NCBI GenBank assembly: GCA_035235625.1
Contig: CP141142.1
Location: 43,131,644-43,195,643 of the forward strand
Length of the DNA stretch: 64,000 bases
DNA from: Saururus chinensis
Lineage: Eukaryota; Streptophyta; Magnoliopsida; Piperales; Saururaceae
Direction of reading: 5' to 3'
Shown: piece after piece, positions 36,938 to 49,865 of the stretch
How positions within the stretch are numbered: position 1 is the stretch's first letter
How the letters are laid out: the number at the start of each line of letters is the position of its first letter
Made by a program: the position numbers and the translations under genes
Notes under the pieces: generated by a model
What the model was told of the DNA's origin: nothing
Database searches by the model: none
The model's input: only the letters and a program-made list of their open reading frames with translations

Positions 36938-37228
36938 CTAAAAAACATGTTTGAAATGCACCCTAATGCCTTGTGTGGTTGTGCCTAGTGTGTTTGAGTA
37001 CGGAGAAACCGATAAACATAAAATAAGGAAGTGATAAGGTTTCGTAACCTTTCTGGCTGATGGAAACTGCTGGCCATCATTTTTCTTTGATCTCTCTTCT
37101 TCAAAGAACGTGCGATATTGGCGTGGCTCAATCTGATGCCATATTACTCCAACTTGTAAAGATGTTCTCAGATTGAACCTCGACAATATCGCTGTCCACT
37201 GAGCAATGGTCTTGGGTGCATCAACCAA
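36938..37228 (-). CDS. Unrecognised open frame, possible exon
   Basis: The minus-strand frame reads VDAPKTIAQWTAILSRFNLR, then VGVIWHQIEPRQYRTFFEEE and RSKKNDGQQFPSARK, followed by a GT that could be a donor. The composition is protein-like (amphipathic, balanced charge) unlike the surrounding AT-rich DNA, and there is no ATG at its start. I do not recognise the family. It may be an exon of a broken or captured gene, or chance. Confidence 0.3.
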   Translation of the reverse strand: MVDAPKTIAQWTAILSRFNLRTSLQVGVIWHQIEPRQYRTFFEEERSKKNDGQQFPSARKVTKPYHFLILCLSVSPYSNTLGTTTQGIRVHFKHVF

Positions 37229-37531
37229 ATTAAGAGACGATGAAAAAATAAAACAAACAAATTAAGAGAGGTGACATGAAATCCCAATTAGTAGTGTACA
37301 TCTTCGCACAACTGAGCAGCTTCTTATCACGTTGCTCTATGTGATTGCAATGTTTTCTGAATGATATTAGAATAGGTAGTGATCATATAAGATGCGTTTC
37401 TCATTTCCAGAGTTTTACCGAAAGGAAGCAGAATAAATGTGGTGCTATGAGCATCAAGGTGAAAATTGCTTACAAAGTAAGGGAAAGGACACTAGAATGA
37501 CGGACCGGTATCTGTGGTGCTGATACCAAAT

Positions 37532-38200
37532 TGTGGAAGAGATAAAACGATGAGGTAGCAGACATATTGGGCCAAATGGGAAAGAAAGAGTGTATGCTTT
37601 CTGGATTGTAACTTTCAGCCATCTTCGGTTGTCATCACTGATCAGGATGAAGTTGGGTGTCTTCTGTACATGAAGTTAACCTAAAAAAAGGGCATAAAAT
37701 AAATGGAACAATGTTGTAGTAATGAAATATAGAAGTGAAGCTTTGTTGACAGCAAAATACTGGCTAACACGTGATTGTGCGTGTGACACTGTCTCTGAAT
37801 TCTGAAACCTGTTGCTTCCCAGTTTAATTGTCTGTACTATCTAGTGCATATAAGTCGCCAAGAACAAGACGTGATTGATCAAATGTGTGTCGAAGCAAAG
37901 TTTGTGCACGGAGGAAAAACGCTGGAAGCTAGCACCACCGTTTCAGCCTGTTGCAGGGATTATACATGTGACAGTGAAGTGAGAAACGAAGGAACCAAGA
38001 AGAGGAAAAAATGGAATGTGGTGGTTGGAATGAGGGACCAAGAGTGGCAGTTGTCCTTATAAAGAGAAATGAAATATAGAAAAAGGACAGAGATGAGGAG
38101 AGAATAAAAATCATGTCAATTGGAAAACAATGCAAAAGAGAAGAGTGGAATGCTGGATTGTAATCCACCTTCAGTTCTCCTTTATTGTTTTTCTAAAGAA
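37532..38200 (-). mobile_element. Possible copia-type LTR and primer site
   Basis: On the minus strand CTTCCACA is followed by ATTTGGTATCAGCACC (37520-37535), close to the tRNA-Met primer site TGGTATCAGAGC, which implies an LTR ending at about 37532. The phrases GGATTGTAACTTTCAGCC and GGATTGTAATCCACCTTCAG recur within it. The far end is unknown. Confidence 0.35.
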
Positions 38201-38458
38201 AAATTGTTGCCACCATGAATTCTATGGCCTTCTCATACAAGAATACCCCCATTTATGCAAATGCCACCAACCTGATGTTCGGTATCATTGTCACTGCCAA
38301 CAACATACTCATCTAGATGTACAAGAAATTGAACTCTAAGTTTTGCAATATGGAAGGAAGTCATATTATACCTTCTTACACCATATATAACCACCGTGTT
38401 ACAATCAGTGAGAAGAGTATCAACCATCTTCTTTAACATCCTTCTTGCTACAAAACTG

Positions 38459-38726
38459 GGAAGAGTTTTTCATGCTAGCTAGCGTAAGCTACGCATGTAA
38501 ACCGTTGATCTACAAGATTGATGTTACGTATGCTAGTACAAATTAGTATCACTAATGCTAATACGTGGCAGCATATGCACCGTTGATCTTAAATATTAAC
38601 AATTCCCATATACAGCTTACGCTAGGCTCATTGTAAGAAATGAACATAAAAAATTCTTCCAAAAAACTGACTTGACATTAGCTTACATTGGGTTCTTTAT
38701 AGGAGGAGAGCATAAAAAACTCTTCC
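38459..38726. mobile_element. Mutator-like MITE with duplicated right end
   Basis: Left end GGAAGAGTTTTTCATGCT and right end GAGCATAAAAAACTCTTCC are inverted repeats. The 9-mers ACAAAACTG (38450-38458) and AAAAAACTG (38727-38735) flank it with one difference. The right end with its flank occurs twice (also AAAAAATTCTTCC at about 38648-38660), a local duplication of about 65 bp. Same family as 59011-59134. Confidence 0.75.
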
Positions 38727-38976
38727 AAAAAACTGGCATGACATTAGCCACCTTGAGAAGAAGTCCTGTGACTATCAGATCAACTATGGATATTTATTTT
38801 TAGTAATGATCCCTCCCATGGATACATCTAACTTAAATTCACTTGAATCCAGTGTATAAGGGCATGCACAAAGTGTTTTCAGGGTGGGCAATTGAAAAAA
38901 CTTGTCTAACATGATGAAGTGTTATTACTAAGGCTTGATGACCAATAACGGGAGGCCACTATATCACCAAGGAAGT

Positions 38977-40916
38977 TGTAACAACCCATTTTTCGGTTAT
39001 GCTTAACCCTGGAGGTTAAGGGTAATTTGGAATCAGTGTTAAGGGGTTTTATTAGGTGAAATCTTCGTATCTAGGTAGAGCTTAGAGTAGCGAGTGTAAC
39101 GAATCAAAGAACGCACGAAATGGAGGTCGGGAGCGAAAGCAACCACAGGAAGCGTGTCATATGGGTGGGACCTACACAAAAGTGTTGGATAACCTACCCA
39201 TATGTGGTCTTATTTCGAAGGGCTCGTCGACACGAGTCCATCGGTAACAAGAACGTGCGATTCCAAAGTCAAGGTTGGAAGTTATCGCGTTTTGAGGTCA
39301 GGATATTATTTAAATAAAATAATATCATTCTGGATAGGATCGATAATGCAGTGGATAAGATTGACGACAAAGCGGATAAGATTGCTGATGAAGCAGATAG
39401 GATTGATGATGTAAACGAATAGGATTGATGACCCAAGCGGATAGGATTGCTGATAAAGTGGATAAGATTGACATGTGTTAGCCTCACATCTATCCAATTT
39501 TTCTATAAATAGTATCCACGACATCCGGAAAGAAGGGGGAGACTCTCCCACATTTCTGTTTCTCTCCCGTATTCAGAAACTTTTGTTCTTCGTTTCTCAC
39601 TCATTTTAAGTCCGATTCGAGTCGTTCTTGAGGCGTTCCTAGCTAATTCGATGGTGATCTACGCAATGACATGGTTCATCCTTCAAGTTGACATCCTTAG
39701 AAGGAGGAACAACTGGGGCAAGAGGAGGCTCTATCCGCCACCCTCCTGCCCCGAAGAGAGAGCAGCGGCCCGGAGAGAAAGGGGGACTCCGTCCTCCATC
39801 ACGGGCTGGATAGTGGGTTGTCTCCCGAAGAAGGGAAGGATCCAACCTTCACCAAAGGGCCACATAGTGTGGGAAATATCCCGGGGAAAGAGACGTTCTA
39901 TCCATCGCTTACGGGCGCAGAAAATGAGAAGTCTCCGAGAAAGGGGACAGTTGGTCAGTCATCTTTTGGTGCAAGGCATGGAACATGCGGAGGTTAGAGG
40001 AGGCTCCGTTCACTATCTCCGGATCCGAAGGGGAGGACGCCCAGAAACGAGTACCTCGAATACTGCTACCTCATGAGACATTAGGGGAGTAAGCATTTCT
40101 GACCTCCTATTTTAATTATAGAATGCATGTGCTAGATAGCGTATACACTATGCCTTGATATGCTATGATCCTTTATATTATGATATGCTATGCTTATATG
40201 CCATGATGTGTGCCATCTCGCTCTGGGTTAGAGAGAGACGTGTTGTGTGTGTGTTCGGTCACGACTAAGTGATCTGTCTCTATCTGGGTTAGAGATAGAC
40301 ATGTTGTGTGTATGTTTATATTATGATATGCTATACTTATATGTTATGATGTGTGTCATCTCGCTCTGGGTTAGAGAGAGACGTGTTGTGTGTCTGTTTG
40401 GTTTCAGCTAAGTGATAGAGCAAAACGTGTGATGCATGTGGTCTTGGCTCAGTGATGGAGCGAGACATGTGAATGTAATGGTTTTGCTCTGGGATAGAGT
40501 GAGCCATGTTGTGGTGGTTGTGTGGTGCTCCTCTCTATGATAGAGCGAGATATGTGTTGTCGGTGTTTTACAATTTTTTGTATAACCCTGATTAAATATT
40601 CGGTTGTACGTATGTGTTTTCATATGGTTTAATGTGTGTAGTAGCCATTAGGAAGAACTACGTACAGATCCGATCGTATCAGAGTAACATCGCAGATGTT
40701 ATCCGATACGTACGTAGGCAACCAACGGCAAGGCAACGTTGGCCCAATTTGAATTAGTTATATAATTAGGTTTGTTCTGGACTACGCGTAACAGAGCACT
40801 AAAGTTTCAAAGCATGTAGAAGAATAAGAAGACTCTCGCACTCAGAGTTCGCCGCTCCCGGTTCTAGGTTTAGTTTTTAACACTTTCGGACCCCTAGCCT
40901 GGGTCGGGGCGTTACA
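38977..40916 (+). mobile_element. 1.94-kb LTR
   Basis: Starts TGTAACAACCC at 38977 and ends GGGGCGTTACA at 40916, the classic paired ends of plant Ty3/gypsy LTRs. The next bases AAAGTGGTGAGAGC look like a damaged TGGTATCAGAGC primer site, so it was probably a 5' LTR whose interior is lost. It includes a 21-bp minisatellite (39331-39470) and longer repeats of CTCTGGGTTAGAGAGAGACG (40210-40400). The open frame 39651-40076 lies inside and has no known domain. Confidence 0.7.
39331..39470. repeat. 21-bp minisatellite inside LTR
   Basis: About seven diverged units of the form GGATAAGATTGATGATAAAGC. Because the period is a multiple of three it stays open and would encode a D-K-I-D-D repeat, but nothing suggests it is translated. 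Confidence 0.75.
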
Positions 40917-42520
40917 AAAGTGGTGAGAGCAAAACTCCAGACCTGATCCAACAAGTTCCCCAGTATGGTCATGCATTGTGGTCAATCTGTGCTACATGGC
41001 AGAGTTTGGTTATGCCCGCCTGCACCTTGATACATGTACATTGTTAAATCTCCATCTAATGGCATGTGATGCAAGTGGCGTACACAACACCCATGCAATT
41101 TAGCGCATATAACTTGTTTCCATTTTACATGATGAAAAAAGTTTGTATAGCGTCATCAATTTCAACTTAATTTTGCATAGCTTAAGTAGATAACTTTTTA
41201 ATCAAATAACATTTATAATAAATTTTGCATTTTCAAATAACGACAGCTAAGTAAGTATTTTTTTTGTTAATACCTAAATTACCCTTTTTCATATGAATTA
41301 CTTGTATATGTTGCTTCATCCTCCCAAGTTTCCTGAATTTGCAGGCTAAGGGACCGGCAGCCTTTTTTTCCTTCCGCCCATCTTTGGATCGAGCAAAAGC
41401 TCCTGCCCGATCCAAACAAAGCTAATATTTGATGTGGGCTTCTTCGGGTGATTGTCTTTTCTCTTTTCGAATTTTTTTGTGATTCTAATCGCTTCGCTTC
41501 TTCTAAGAGAAGAAGTTGCATTTGACGTTCATTTTTTGATGCAATTGTTTTTGGTCACCTCTCGAAAGTTTACCTTGGGACTGTGAGTCCTTGAATCTCG
41601 AGATCTGTATGTAATTTGAATTGCGGCTTGTGGAATATGGAGCAATTGATTGGTTGGCTTTTCTCCCTTTCAAAATTTGTTGAGTGATTCGGTTTTCCTG
41701 GAAAAAAAAGGGAAATTCTCACATTCACTGCTCTTGGTATAGTAATTGTTGCTGCAATATTTGCACAAGTCATTGCATTTATTATGGTATGCATCACAAA
41801 ATATGTAATGGGATGGATCAGGGTTCAAATTCAATCACTAATGTAAACCATTGTACTCTAGATAAAAACATATTGAATGAATACCTTGGCAACGGTCTCT
41901 ATAATACTCCGAGAAGCATCAAATGAACGGTCTCAAATATGCGCAACAACCTCAAACCATTAGTTTTTGCCAAGATCTTGATTCCATTCTCATTTGCAGA
42001 AACAACCAACACGGTACCCTCTTATTGAACTGAACACGGGGGCTTGCCTAAAATGAAACAGAGGGTAAACTGGCCACTTTTGGATTCCAAAAACTCAGTT
42101 GTAGCATATTGGTCAATTTCAAGCAAAAAAAATCAAGAAATTATATGCTTTAGCCCATTCCAGGGGAAAATCAGAAAATCAGAAAGTTGATTTGCTTTAA
42201 TTTTATCTACAATTATTTTCAGTTATCTTTTATTTTTAATTGAGCCAGTGGTCTACAACATTATATCACGCCAATTTCCTTGCATAAGATTTCTCCAAGC
42301 TCTGAAGCATTTGATAGATGCTTTTGGGATTTAAATCTTTTTTTGTTTGGCACATTTTGTATTGTGAAAATCTCTCATCCATCTCTCTTCCCTCTCTCAT
42401 TAGAAATTTTGTAATTCCCTAACAACTAGCTTATTGGTCCCCCAAGCGATGAAATCTTTGTTCCGTACAACAATATGTTCGTGAGAAAGTACGAGCCCCT
42501 CATGAACTTGCTGGAGGCTG
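40917..42520. other. No supported gene
   Basis: Follows the damaged primer site of the 1.9-kb LTR. Only short frames without recognisable domains were seen. Confidence 0.4.
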
Positions 42521-43980
42521 TGATCGTTTATAATTAAACCATTTGCAAGTGTACAAGGTAATTGTACTTGGATAAGTATTTAAGAGTTGTCGAACCTCAG
42601 GGACGGATGAATTATTACTAAATCTAAAGAGAAATTTGCTGATTAAAAACTAAAACAAACTTAAACTTTAATTAAGTAGAGAAAAGAAATCAACTTTAAA
42701 AACAAGAGATTAATATGATGGAAATTACTTAGGAAATCGAATCCACTATAGAACCATAACAATTCCTTGACTTTTAATCTAAATCTAGTGTGAATATGAA
42801 CAAATATTCTCAGCTACAAGCTAGAATTACTTCAGAAAGAATCATTAATTAAATTCCATGGCATGAACTATCTTCGACAATAGCACGAATTATTTACACT
42901 AAGCTAGCTATAGGCATGACCCGTCTAATCTTAGTATAACTCATCCAAGTCATTAATTATCTGAACATTAAAACTATTGTATTACCATCTCATCTAAATC
43001 ATAGAAATTAGAATCAATGCAAATATCAAAACCACATCAATCTATCATCTACAAGACAATAAATCAACATAGATTTGAATAAACATTAAAAGTTCTTTCA
43101 TTAAAAAGAAAATCTTTATCATACAATTGTCATCATTCACAACTGAGATCTAAATTTAAAAAAAAAAGAACTGAAACTTATCTATAGCTTTATCAACTTC
43201 TAAGTAAAAGAAAAGTCTAGCCTTCCATTGTAGAAGAAAGCACTTGAATCTCCTTTAAAAGCTTTGAGTTCTCTTCCATCTTCTTCTTCCTTTTTCTCTT
43301 CATAAAATCTACTCGAATCCTCTGGTTTTAAGCCAAATATGTCTTTTTATAGGTATAAGATCCGTAGAAAGAAATAAAATATGAAAAGGATTGAAATTTG
43401 GGTCAAACAAGGAAACTGCGCGTTATATCGTTCGAACGCCCTACATGCCCGTTCGAACGCTTATATTAAGTTTTTCTTCAAAATCACGTTATCCCGTTCT
43501 AATGCCCTGGATGCTCGTTCGAGGCTACAATGTTTCTGCAATCTGGACAGTTTTTCTAGACTGTCCATATTCTGTTCATTAAGCTTTTTTTCATGTCTAT
43601 ATTAGTTTCTAACTTGTTTATAACTCCAAAAAGTTGTCCAAATCACTTTAAATCATCTCAAGACTATTTTGAATTATTCCAAACATTGTCCAAGTACCTC
43701 GATAAGCGCACTTTACCTATAAAATATAAAATATCATACTTTAGATATGTACAATATAATTAAAATCCCAACTTTGTTCAAATACATATCTAAACTACTA
43801 ATAACTATAAAATTATTAATAATTAAACTAAAATACTAATTACTATTTTAATCTAAATAAATTATAGCTAACTCTTAATTAACCTAATATATACTAGCAA
43901 ATAAGGTGAAAAGATATATAAAATAGATATATATTTTATACTTATTAGGCTGTCAAGATAAGTCTAAATATTCATCTTTT
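42521..43980. repeat. Repeat-like block with palindromic cassettes
   Basis: Opens with GCAAGTGTACAAGGTAATTG and TCGAACCTCAGGGACGGATG, phrases that resemble plant non-autonomous LTR-type repeats. At 43420-43530 two copies of the palindrome GTTCGAAC followed by GCC or GCT, with spacers such as CTACATGCCC, mirror the GATCGATC cassettes at 2112-2235. No gene is supported. Confidence 0.45.
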
Positions 43981-44613
43981 TAATCAAAGTTCCACTCGTG
44001 AATGGCCAATAATCTTTTATTAGTTGTCTTAAAGAGACCACTGTGACTCTGTTAGCTTAGTGCTAGCTTACAGTCATGTCCAGCTGGCTGCTTATGTAGA
44101 GATGTGAAAACAATATAAATACTTGTAAACGTTTGTGTCTCATTTGAGTTGAGTTCATGAAATTAAAGAATTCTCACAAAATTATAGTCAAACTCCCTCA
44201 ACATGGCAGTGTGAAAAACATCTAAATGCATTTGGAGCTAATCATATTCATCAAATGTTTTTTTTTTTGTTCTTTTTGAATGCAACATTAGAAAAATGAG
44301 CAACAAATTCTTCTAGAATCATAAAATGTATAAGATATATAGTAAGAGTTTCCTCCTCATGCAAAGACAGGCATCTGAATTCAGTATAAGCTATGTTGTT
44401 TTTACTTTCAATGAACACCTGCCATGCCCCAAGTGAGATTACTAAATTGAACTTAATTTGGTAGACATAGCAGAACCCTCAGTAACTCTCAAAATTAGCC
44501 ATTCATTTGGTATCACCACCAATTGGACTAAACTATTAAGATATAACCCTCAATTGAACCTATAACATATTCCATCCAACAATTGGGATGACATGAAACA
44601 CTACCCAGGTCAA

Positions 44614-47262
44614 TCACAGTTTGGAGTACACCAAGGGATTAGGCCCAACAAAGAACTTCCCCGTCGGCAGCTCCTCCGGCGAGAGCAACACAATCCGGGC
44701 ACCGATGCAAGCAGCATCGTCTGCCGTGTATTTGCCCTTGCCGCTGGTCATGGCCGTCCTGGTGAACCCCGGGCAGTAACAATTCACGCTTAGGCCCCGT
44801 CCCTGGTGCTGCCTAGCCACTAGCCTGGTGTAGGCATTCAGTGCAAGCTTAGATACCGCATAATCTGTCCACACTTCCGGCCACCCTTCTTCCTTCCACT
44901 TCCCTTTGTTCACATGGTCCAGAAACTGCACCACCATCCCATCAACTTTTTCCTCGGAGAGCCTCTCCTCGTCTAGTAGTAGGGCCTTTACACATGGGTT
45001 CTTCACTTTCTGCATGAATAATAAAGAAGTGATACAGTTAATTACGTAATTAGAACGATGATTACTGTAAAAAAATAAACATATCAAATATGGTTATAGG
45101 CATTGTTTACATTCAAAGTGCCAAGCCTTGAGCTGATGTTCAAGATCCTGCTGGTGGTGGGGGACCGGCGAAACAACGGGAGAAGTGCCTTAGTTAGGAG
45201 CTTTGGCCCGTAGAAATTTGTATTGATCACTGTCTCCGCGTGCTCTACAGAGTTCTGATGGATTTCATTGAATGAAACCGCTGCATTGTTTACCTGCAAA
45301 TTTCACCACTCTTTATCAACTTAACATGTATAACCCATGCATCACCTGAATTGGGGTTTTGTAGCATTGCCGCTTAATATAGTCAACCTTCGTTTTAAAA
45401 TAAGAACGCTCACACTAGTCACAATTCTCTTATTTTTTTAGTTTTCCTAATTAATTATTTTAGAACTTGTCTACATTAACGGGTCTATCAGCCCACATAT
45501 ATGAGGCTCCAAACATAATACATAATAGGGCTCTGGGCCCTCGTATATATACTATGCTCGTAGCCTTATGTAGACTAATCATTAAGTTGGCGGAGAAAGT
45601 TGTTAAAAAAAAATTTAATGTTTTAAAAAATATATATCTATATGCACCCAATAATTGTCACGTATAAAAATAAAAAAAATACTTTCACGACATTCACGTT
45701 AAAAGTCTATTTTATCATTTTCAAACTATTTATGAGTGGGACCTCCTATTCATCCATGTTTTTTAAACCATTTACAAATAGGACCTCCCACTCACCAATG
45801 TTTTGAAAATAAGGTCCCACTTATAAATGGTTTGAAAATTATTGATGAATGGGAGGTCCCACTCATAAATGATTTGAAAATGATAGAATGGGCTTTTGAT
45901 GTACCAAAATTAACGTCGCCCTAGCATTACTCTAAAAATAATCCCTAAACCACTCACGAATTTACAAATAAAAATAACCCCTAAATCCTTAGTAAATTTA
46001 AAAATAAAATAAGGTACTTATCGTTAGGGTGCAACACGTTCTATTTTGACGGCTTCTCCTAGACATGGCGGCTCTCAACTCTGGCAAGAGACAACACGCG
46101 CAACATTAAGATCCCCAAACCAGCCGAAATACCCAGCAATCATGGAGTTCCAGGTCAAATTCATCAAACGACAAATGGTCACTTCCCAAACAACTGCCCT
46201 CCCCACCTACAGCCGCATACATGTTAATCAAATTTGTCTGCACGAAGATGATCGACGTAAATCCCGTTTACAAAACCCTCCTGTGGACCTGTTCCCCTTC
46301 CCTCAGCAGGCTAGCCTCGCACAAGCAGTGACTAAGAAGGAATAGGTTGAGCAGTCGGGCCGCAGACATGGCCGCGCAGCGGAAGAAGAGGAAAGATATA
46401 GAGGAGGACGGGAGATGGAGAAGGTAGTGGCCGCTTATGGCGGTGCTATCACCGTTGGTGGCGTTATATACACGGAGAAGGAAAAGGAGAAGGAGAAGGA
46501 GAAGGAGAAAGAGAAAGAAGAATAAGGTAGACACATGCGTTCGCGAGGAGAAAATAAGGAGGGGCACAAAGAAAGTAATTAAAAAATAAATATTCCCATT
46601 TTTAAATTAATAGAATTATTTAGTTTTTTAAAAAAAATTAAATTTTAAATAGACATATTGAGTAAATGAGAGATTACCGACGAAAAAATATCATTCTCAA
46701 AATAATAACCCAACATAGACGCCACCTTCTAGACTTTGGCGAGAGAAGAGTTCTTGTGTTTAATATTGAGTTTTGCTAAGTAAAAAGAAAGAATGAACTG
46801 AATTAAGGACCAATTAATGGTGCTTACGAGTATATCTAGTGCCCCATATGCATGTTCAAGCCATGATGCGAATGCCCGGATAGAGGAAGGATCGGAAACA
46901 TCGAGCTGATGGAAGTGGACATGGAGGCCGCGGCGGCAGATGGAGTCGACTGCTGCAAGGCCCTTGTCGACGTCGCGGGCGGTGAGCACAACAGTGAGGC
47001 CGAGCTCCGCCAACCGCTTGACGAGCGCCAAGCCTATGCCCTTGTTGGCTCCTGTGATCACTGCTACAGTGTCCTTGGACCACCACCTTGATCAAAGGAA
47101 GACACACACTTATGGCTCTTAGCACCAAATCTTGTTTAACACAAGTGCTGATTCTCAACAATGAAACTTTGTCTTTTGATCAGAGATAAGAGACAAAAGA
47201 AGATGCAAAATGGTACCATACCTGGCAACTGGGGAAGTGGACGCTGCTTCTTCCGATCCCAT
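44614..47262 (-). CDS. Short-chain dehydrogenase/reductase (menthone/salutaridine reductase-like)
   Basis: Four exons: 47262-47222, 47086-46828, 45293-45111, 45009-44614; 292 residues. The NADP-binding motif TGANKGIG is at 25-32, NNAA at 102-105, the catalytic Ser lies in ILNISSRLG (Ser154/155), and YAVSK gives Tyr211 and Lys215. The roughly 55-residue gap between Ser and Tyr is the mark of the plant (+)-neomenthol dehydrogenase / salutaridine reductase branch. The tail ends SPEELPTGKFFVGPNPLVYS. The substrate cannot be read from sequence. Exon 1 encodes only MGSEEAASTSPVA plus part of Arg14. Intron 2 (46827-45294) carries a PPR relic and a foldback element. All junctions are GT-AG and keep frame. 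Confidence 0.92.
45688..45918. mobile_element. Foldback MITE in SDR intron 2
   Basis: The left arm (about 45711-45753: TCATTTTCAAACTATTTATG then AGTGGGACCTCCTATTCATC) is the inverse of the right arm (45844-45885: GATGAATGGGAGGTCCCACT then CATAAATGATTTGAAAATGA). A second inverted pair (ACCATTTACAAATAGGACCT and AGGTCCCACTTATAAATGGT) lies inside, so nearly the whole element can fold. Confidence 0.75.
46045..46400 (-). pseudogene. PPR protein gene fragment
   Basis: The minus-strand translation gives REGEQVHRRVL, a stop, TGFTSIIFVQTNLINMYAAV and, after a frame change, LTWNSMIAGYFGWFGDLNVA. This order is typical of plant PLS-type pentatricopeptide proteins (GKQVH...TNLINMYA...WNSMIAGY). The stop, the frameshift and the missing rest show that it is a relic. 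It lies in intron 2 of the dehydrogenase, in the same orientation. Confidence 0.75.
46475..46525 (+). repeat. GGAGAA microsatellite
   Basis: A run of about eight GAGAAG/GAGAAA units in SDR intron 2, close to the PPR fragment. Confidence 0.85.
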
Positions 47263-48978
47263 TACAGCCAATGCAATGGACGACAGAACTAGTCAAATGA
47301 AAGAGCAAGGAGAAGTTGCTTTATATACAGAGATATAGACACTAATATGCATCTAATTAAGAGAGAGAATGGGTGCTGCGGTTTCCCATTATGAAAATAT
47401 GAGCATCAACCTTGCGTTGTGTAGGAATGGTACTCACCTGCATCTAGAGATAAATATCCCTCATCCGTTCCTTATACTAGGTTTATATCCCATCAATTAT
47501 GATATGATTCGCCAATTAATTAATACAAGTTGAGAAAATATGTGAGAAATCGGTCTGAATCCGGTCCAAATTTTCACACGTTTTCCCAGCTGTGACCTAT
47601 TGATTGACAATTCACCCTACAATTTTTTTATACAAACTCACATCACAATTGGTGATCTGAAGTTGTATTTTAAGGACGATAAGGTTTTACGATAAGAAGC
47701 AACAAATCAATTCTACACCGGCCAAATCTCATGGTCAATGAAGTACATGCACGCGAAGGCATGTTCACATGTGCTCAATTAAGCCAGCATGGATACGGTC
47801 TGATGGGTCCATCAGGTAAACTATTGGTGACCTGTATTTGTAAGTGTGCCAGATCGAGCCAACAATTTTCATGTACTAAGTGGGATTTAATTTCACTTTA
47901 CACGAGCCATCAATCTACAGAGCAAGCAAGAGAAAACACATGTAAGAGTCCTGCTTGCATCCAGAAACTACATTACTTAAATAACATAATGTTCGTTCTG
48001 AGTAACATACTATATTTTGTGACATAGTGCTTGTTACTAAATATTATACTACATCAGCTGGTAACATAATGTTCGTAACATAGTGCTTGTTACTTAAATA
48101 ACATAGTGCACACTACCTCATTTAAGTAATAGTGTAACATAGTAGTTGGCCTCTTACTAGTTGATAGGATGGCTGTGTTAATAACTAATCGTGTACTTTG
48201 CCAGAATTGGTTAATAGTCTTTGGCAAACATATGCTTTAGCAAACTTTAATTAATATAAAAGAAAAAACTAGCCAAAGCTGTAGCTTCTTAGCCGTCGCA
48301 TTATGGCCATCTTCTAATATAAAAGATTCAAATTGGATGTAGCCCAACTAAAGCATAACATACATCTTTTGACTCTACTTTTGGTAGAGAAAAGGCATTC
48401 AACACTAGTGATTAATAAAGGGTCTCCTTTAGTTTAGAGTTTAATGGAAGGTGCATATGCTTGGCATCCACGGGACAAAAGGCAGCACCCAGTCATGACA
48501 CACTCACAGTTTTAATATTCATAGCTTTGGGAGGGCTGGAAGAAAGTGGAGTAGATCCAGGGCAATGCTCGCTGAACCTGTAACCATCACAAACCAAATT
48601 GCGTATTGTTTATGAAAGATGGCCACATTTTCTCCACTTGACTAACGGATAGTACGACTGTAAACATTTCTTTCTAATAACTTATAATAACTTAAGAAGA
48701 CCTGCACTACAGGCCACAAATTTGCAACATCAAATGGAGAGGTGAATCACGCCCGTCAGGTGTTGATTCAATGGCGGCATGATCCGATGGGTATGATACG
48801 ATACGCTGGGTGGATCTTAGACCCCCTATCCTTTCCAGAGCTTTTATTATTAAGGAGTGAGTCTTTGATGCTCTTTTGATGTCTTGTAAGTTGTAATTAC
48901 GTTATGCAACAAAATAGTGAAACAGGCAAACCGTGAACGGCCACAGACATAGTTCGTTTTCGTTTAACAAAAAAAAAA
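47263..48978. other. SDR upstream region
   Basis: Promoter side of the dehydrogenase. At 47980-48140 the phrase AACATAATGTTCGT and the phrase ACATAGTGCTTGTTACT each occur twice in an irregular repeat. No gene is supported. Confidence 0.5.
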
Positions 48979-49336
48979 GGTAAATTGTAAATAACCCTCA
49001 TGAATTATGGAGAAAAAGCACACAACCTTATGTATTATCAAAACCTCCACTTAATCCCATACCGTAATGATCCCAAGAGACTCTGTCAATGCCTTTCTCC
49101 AATTTCTCAATTTAACGCAGCCCTTTCTCTTTCCTCACGCAAATTTTAGTTACGTCCCGCCTCTCTCATCCGCCAGCAAGGTTTTCCTTGTGGTTCTCCC
49201 AAACAATTGCTTTTGTGCGTATGTTGCTCTGGCTGGCCTGCTGTTTTTTTTTGGATTAAATGGCTTGTCTTCTTCTGCTTTTGGAAGGAGAAAAAAACAT
49301 TTTGCCATAATTCATGGAGGTCATGTGCAATTTGTC
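48979..49336. mobile_element. MITE with about 32-bp imperfect terminal inverted repeats
   Basis: Left end (48980-49010) reads GTAAATTGTAAATAACC then CTCATGAATTATGG. The right end (49305-49336), inverted, reads GACAAATTGCACATGACC then TCCATGAATTATGG. Both flanks are A runs, fitting a poly-A target duplication. Such ends are common in Mutator-type MITEs of plants. The open frame 49067-49360 lies almost wholly inside. Confidence 0.65.
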
Positions 49337-49865
49337 AAAAAAAAAATCGTAGAAGATTAGTTAACATCTAAAACATGTTTAGAAGATTATGCCTCACTAC
49401 TTTACGTCCGTTTTCTCGTTATTTTGTTTTTCTTAAAAACATTTCTCCTTCTATCTAACGAAACGAGAAGCATGGCTTCCGTCCTATCTCCATTTCTTAT
49501 TTTTATTAAAAGCCACTTTAGGCCGACGAACCATACCCACTCACCTCGCATTTCTTCCTCTGCCACCGCTCCTTTCGATGAACGCTGCTTTGTCTAAGTC
49601 CCGGGATGCAGGTCAAATTTGGAAGACCTCCGCATCTGCTCCAACTCCGTCATGCACAGGGTGAAGCTTTTAACCTCCCGGATGATGAAACAGTCGACGA
49701 AAATTCCCTTTTACCTAGCGGTTGGCCAACTCCCCTGCCATCGCTTCTTTTTCTTCTTCAACATTTGCAGGGATAAAAATGAGTTCATATTTGTCTTTTG
49801 TTTATGCAACACGATGATACAGTAACTGAGAGAGAAAAACCCAAACAAGGCTATTTTGAGGGAAT

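Noticed and set aside
39651..40076. 141-codon forward frame
   Set aside because: Lies wholly inside a 1.9-kb LTR and has no recognisable domain.
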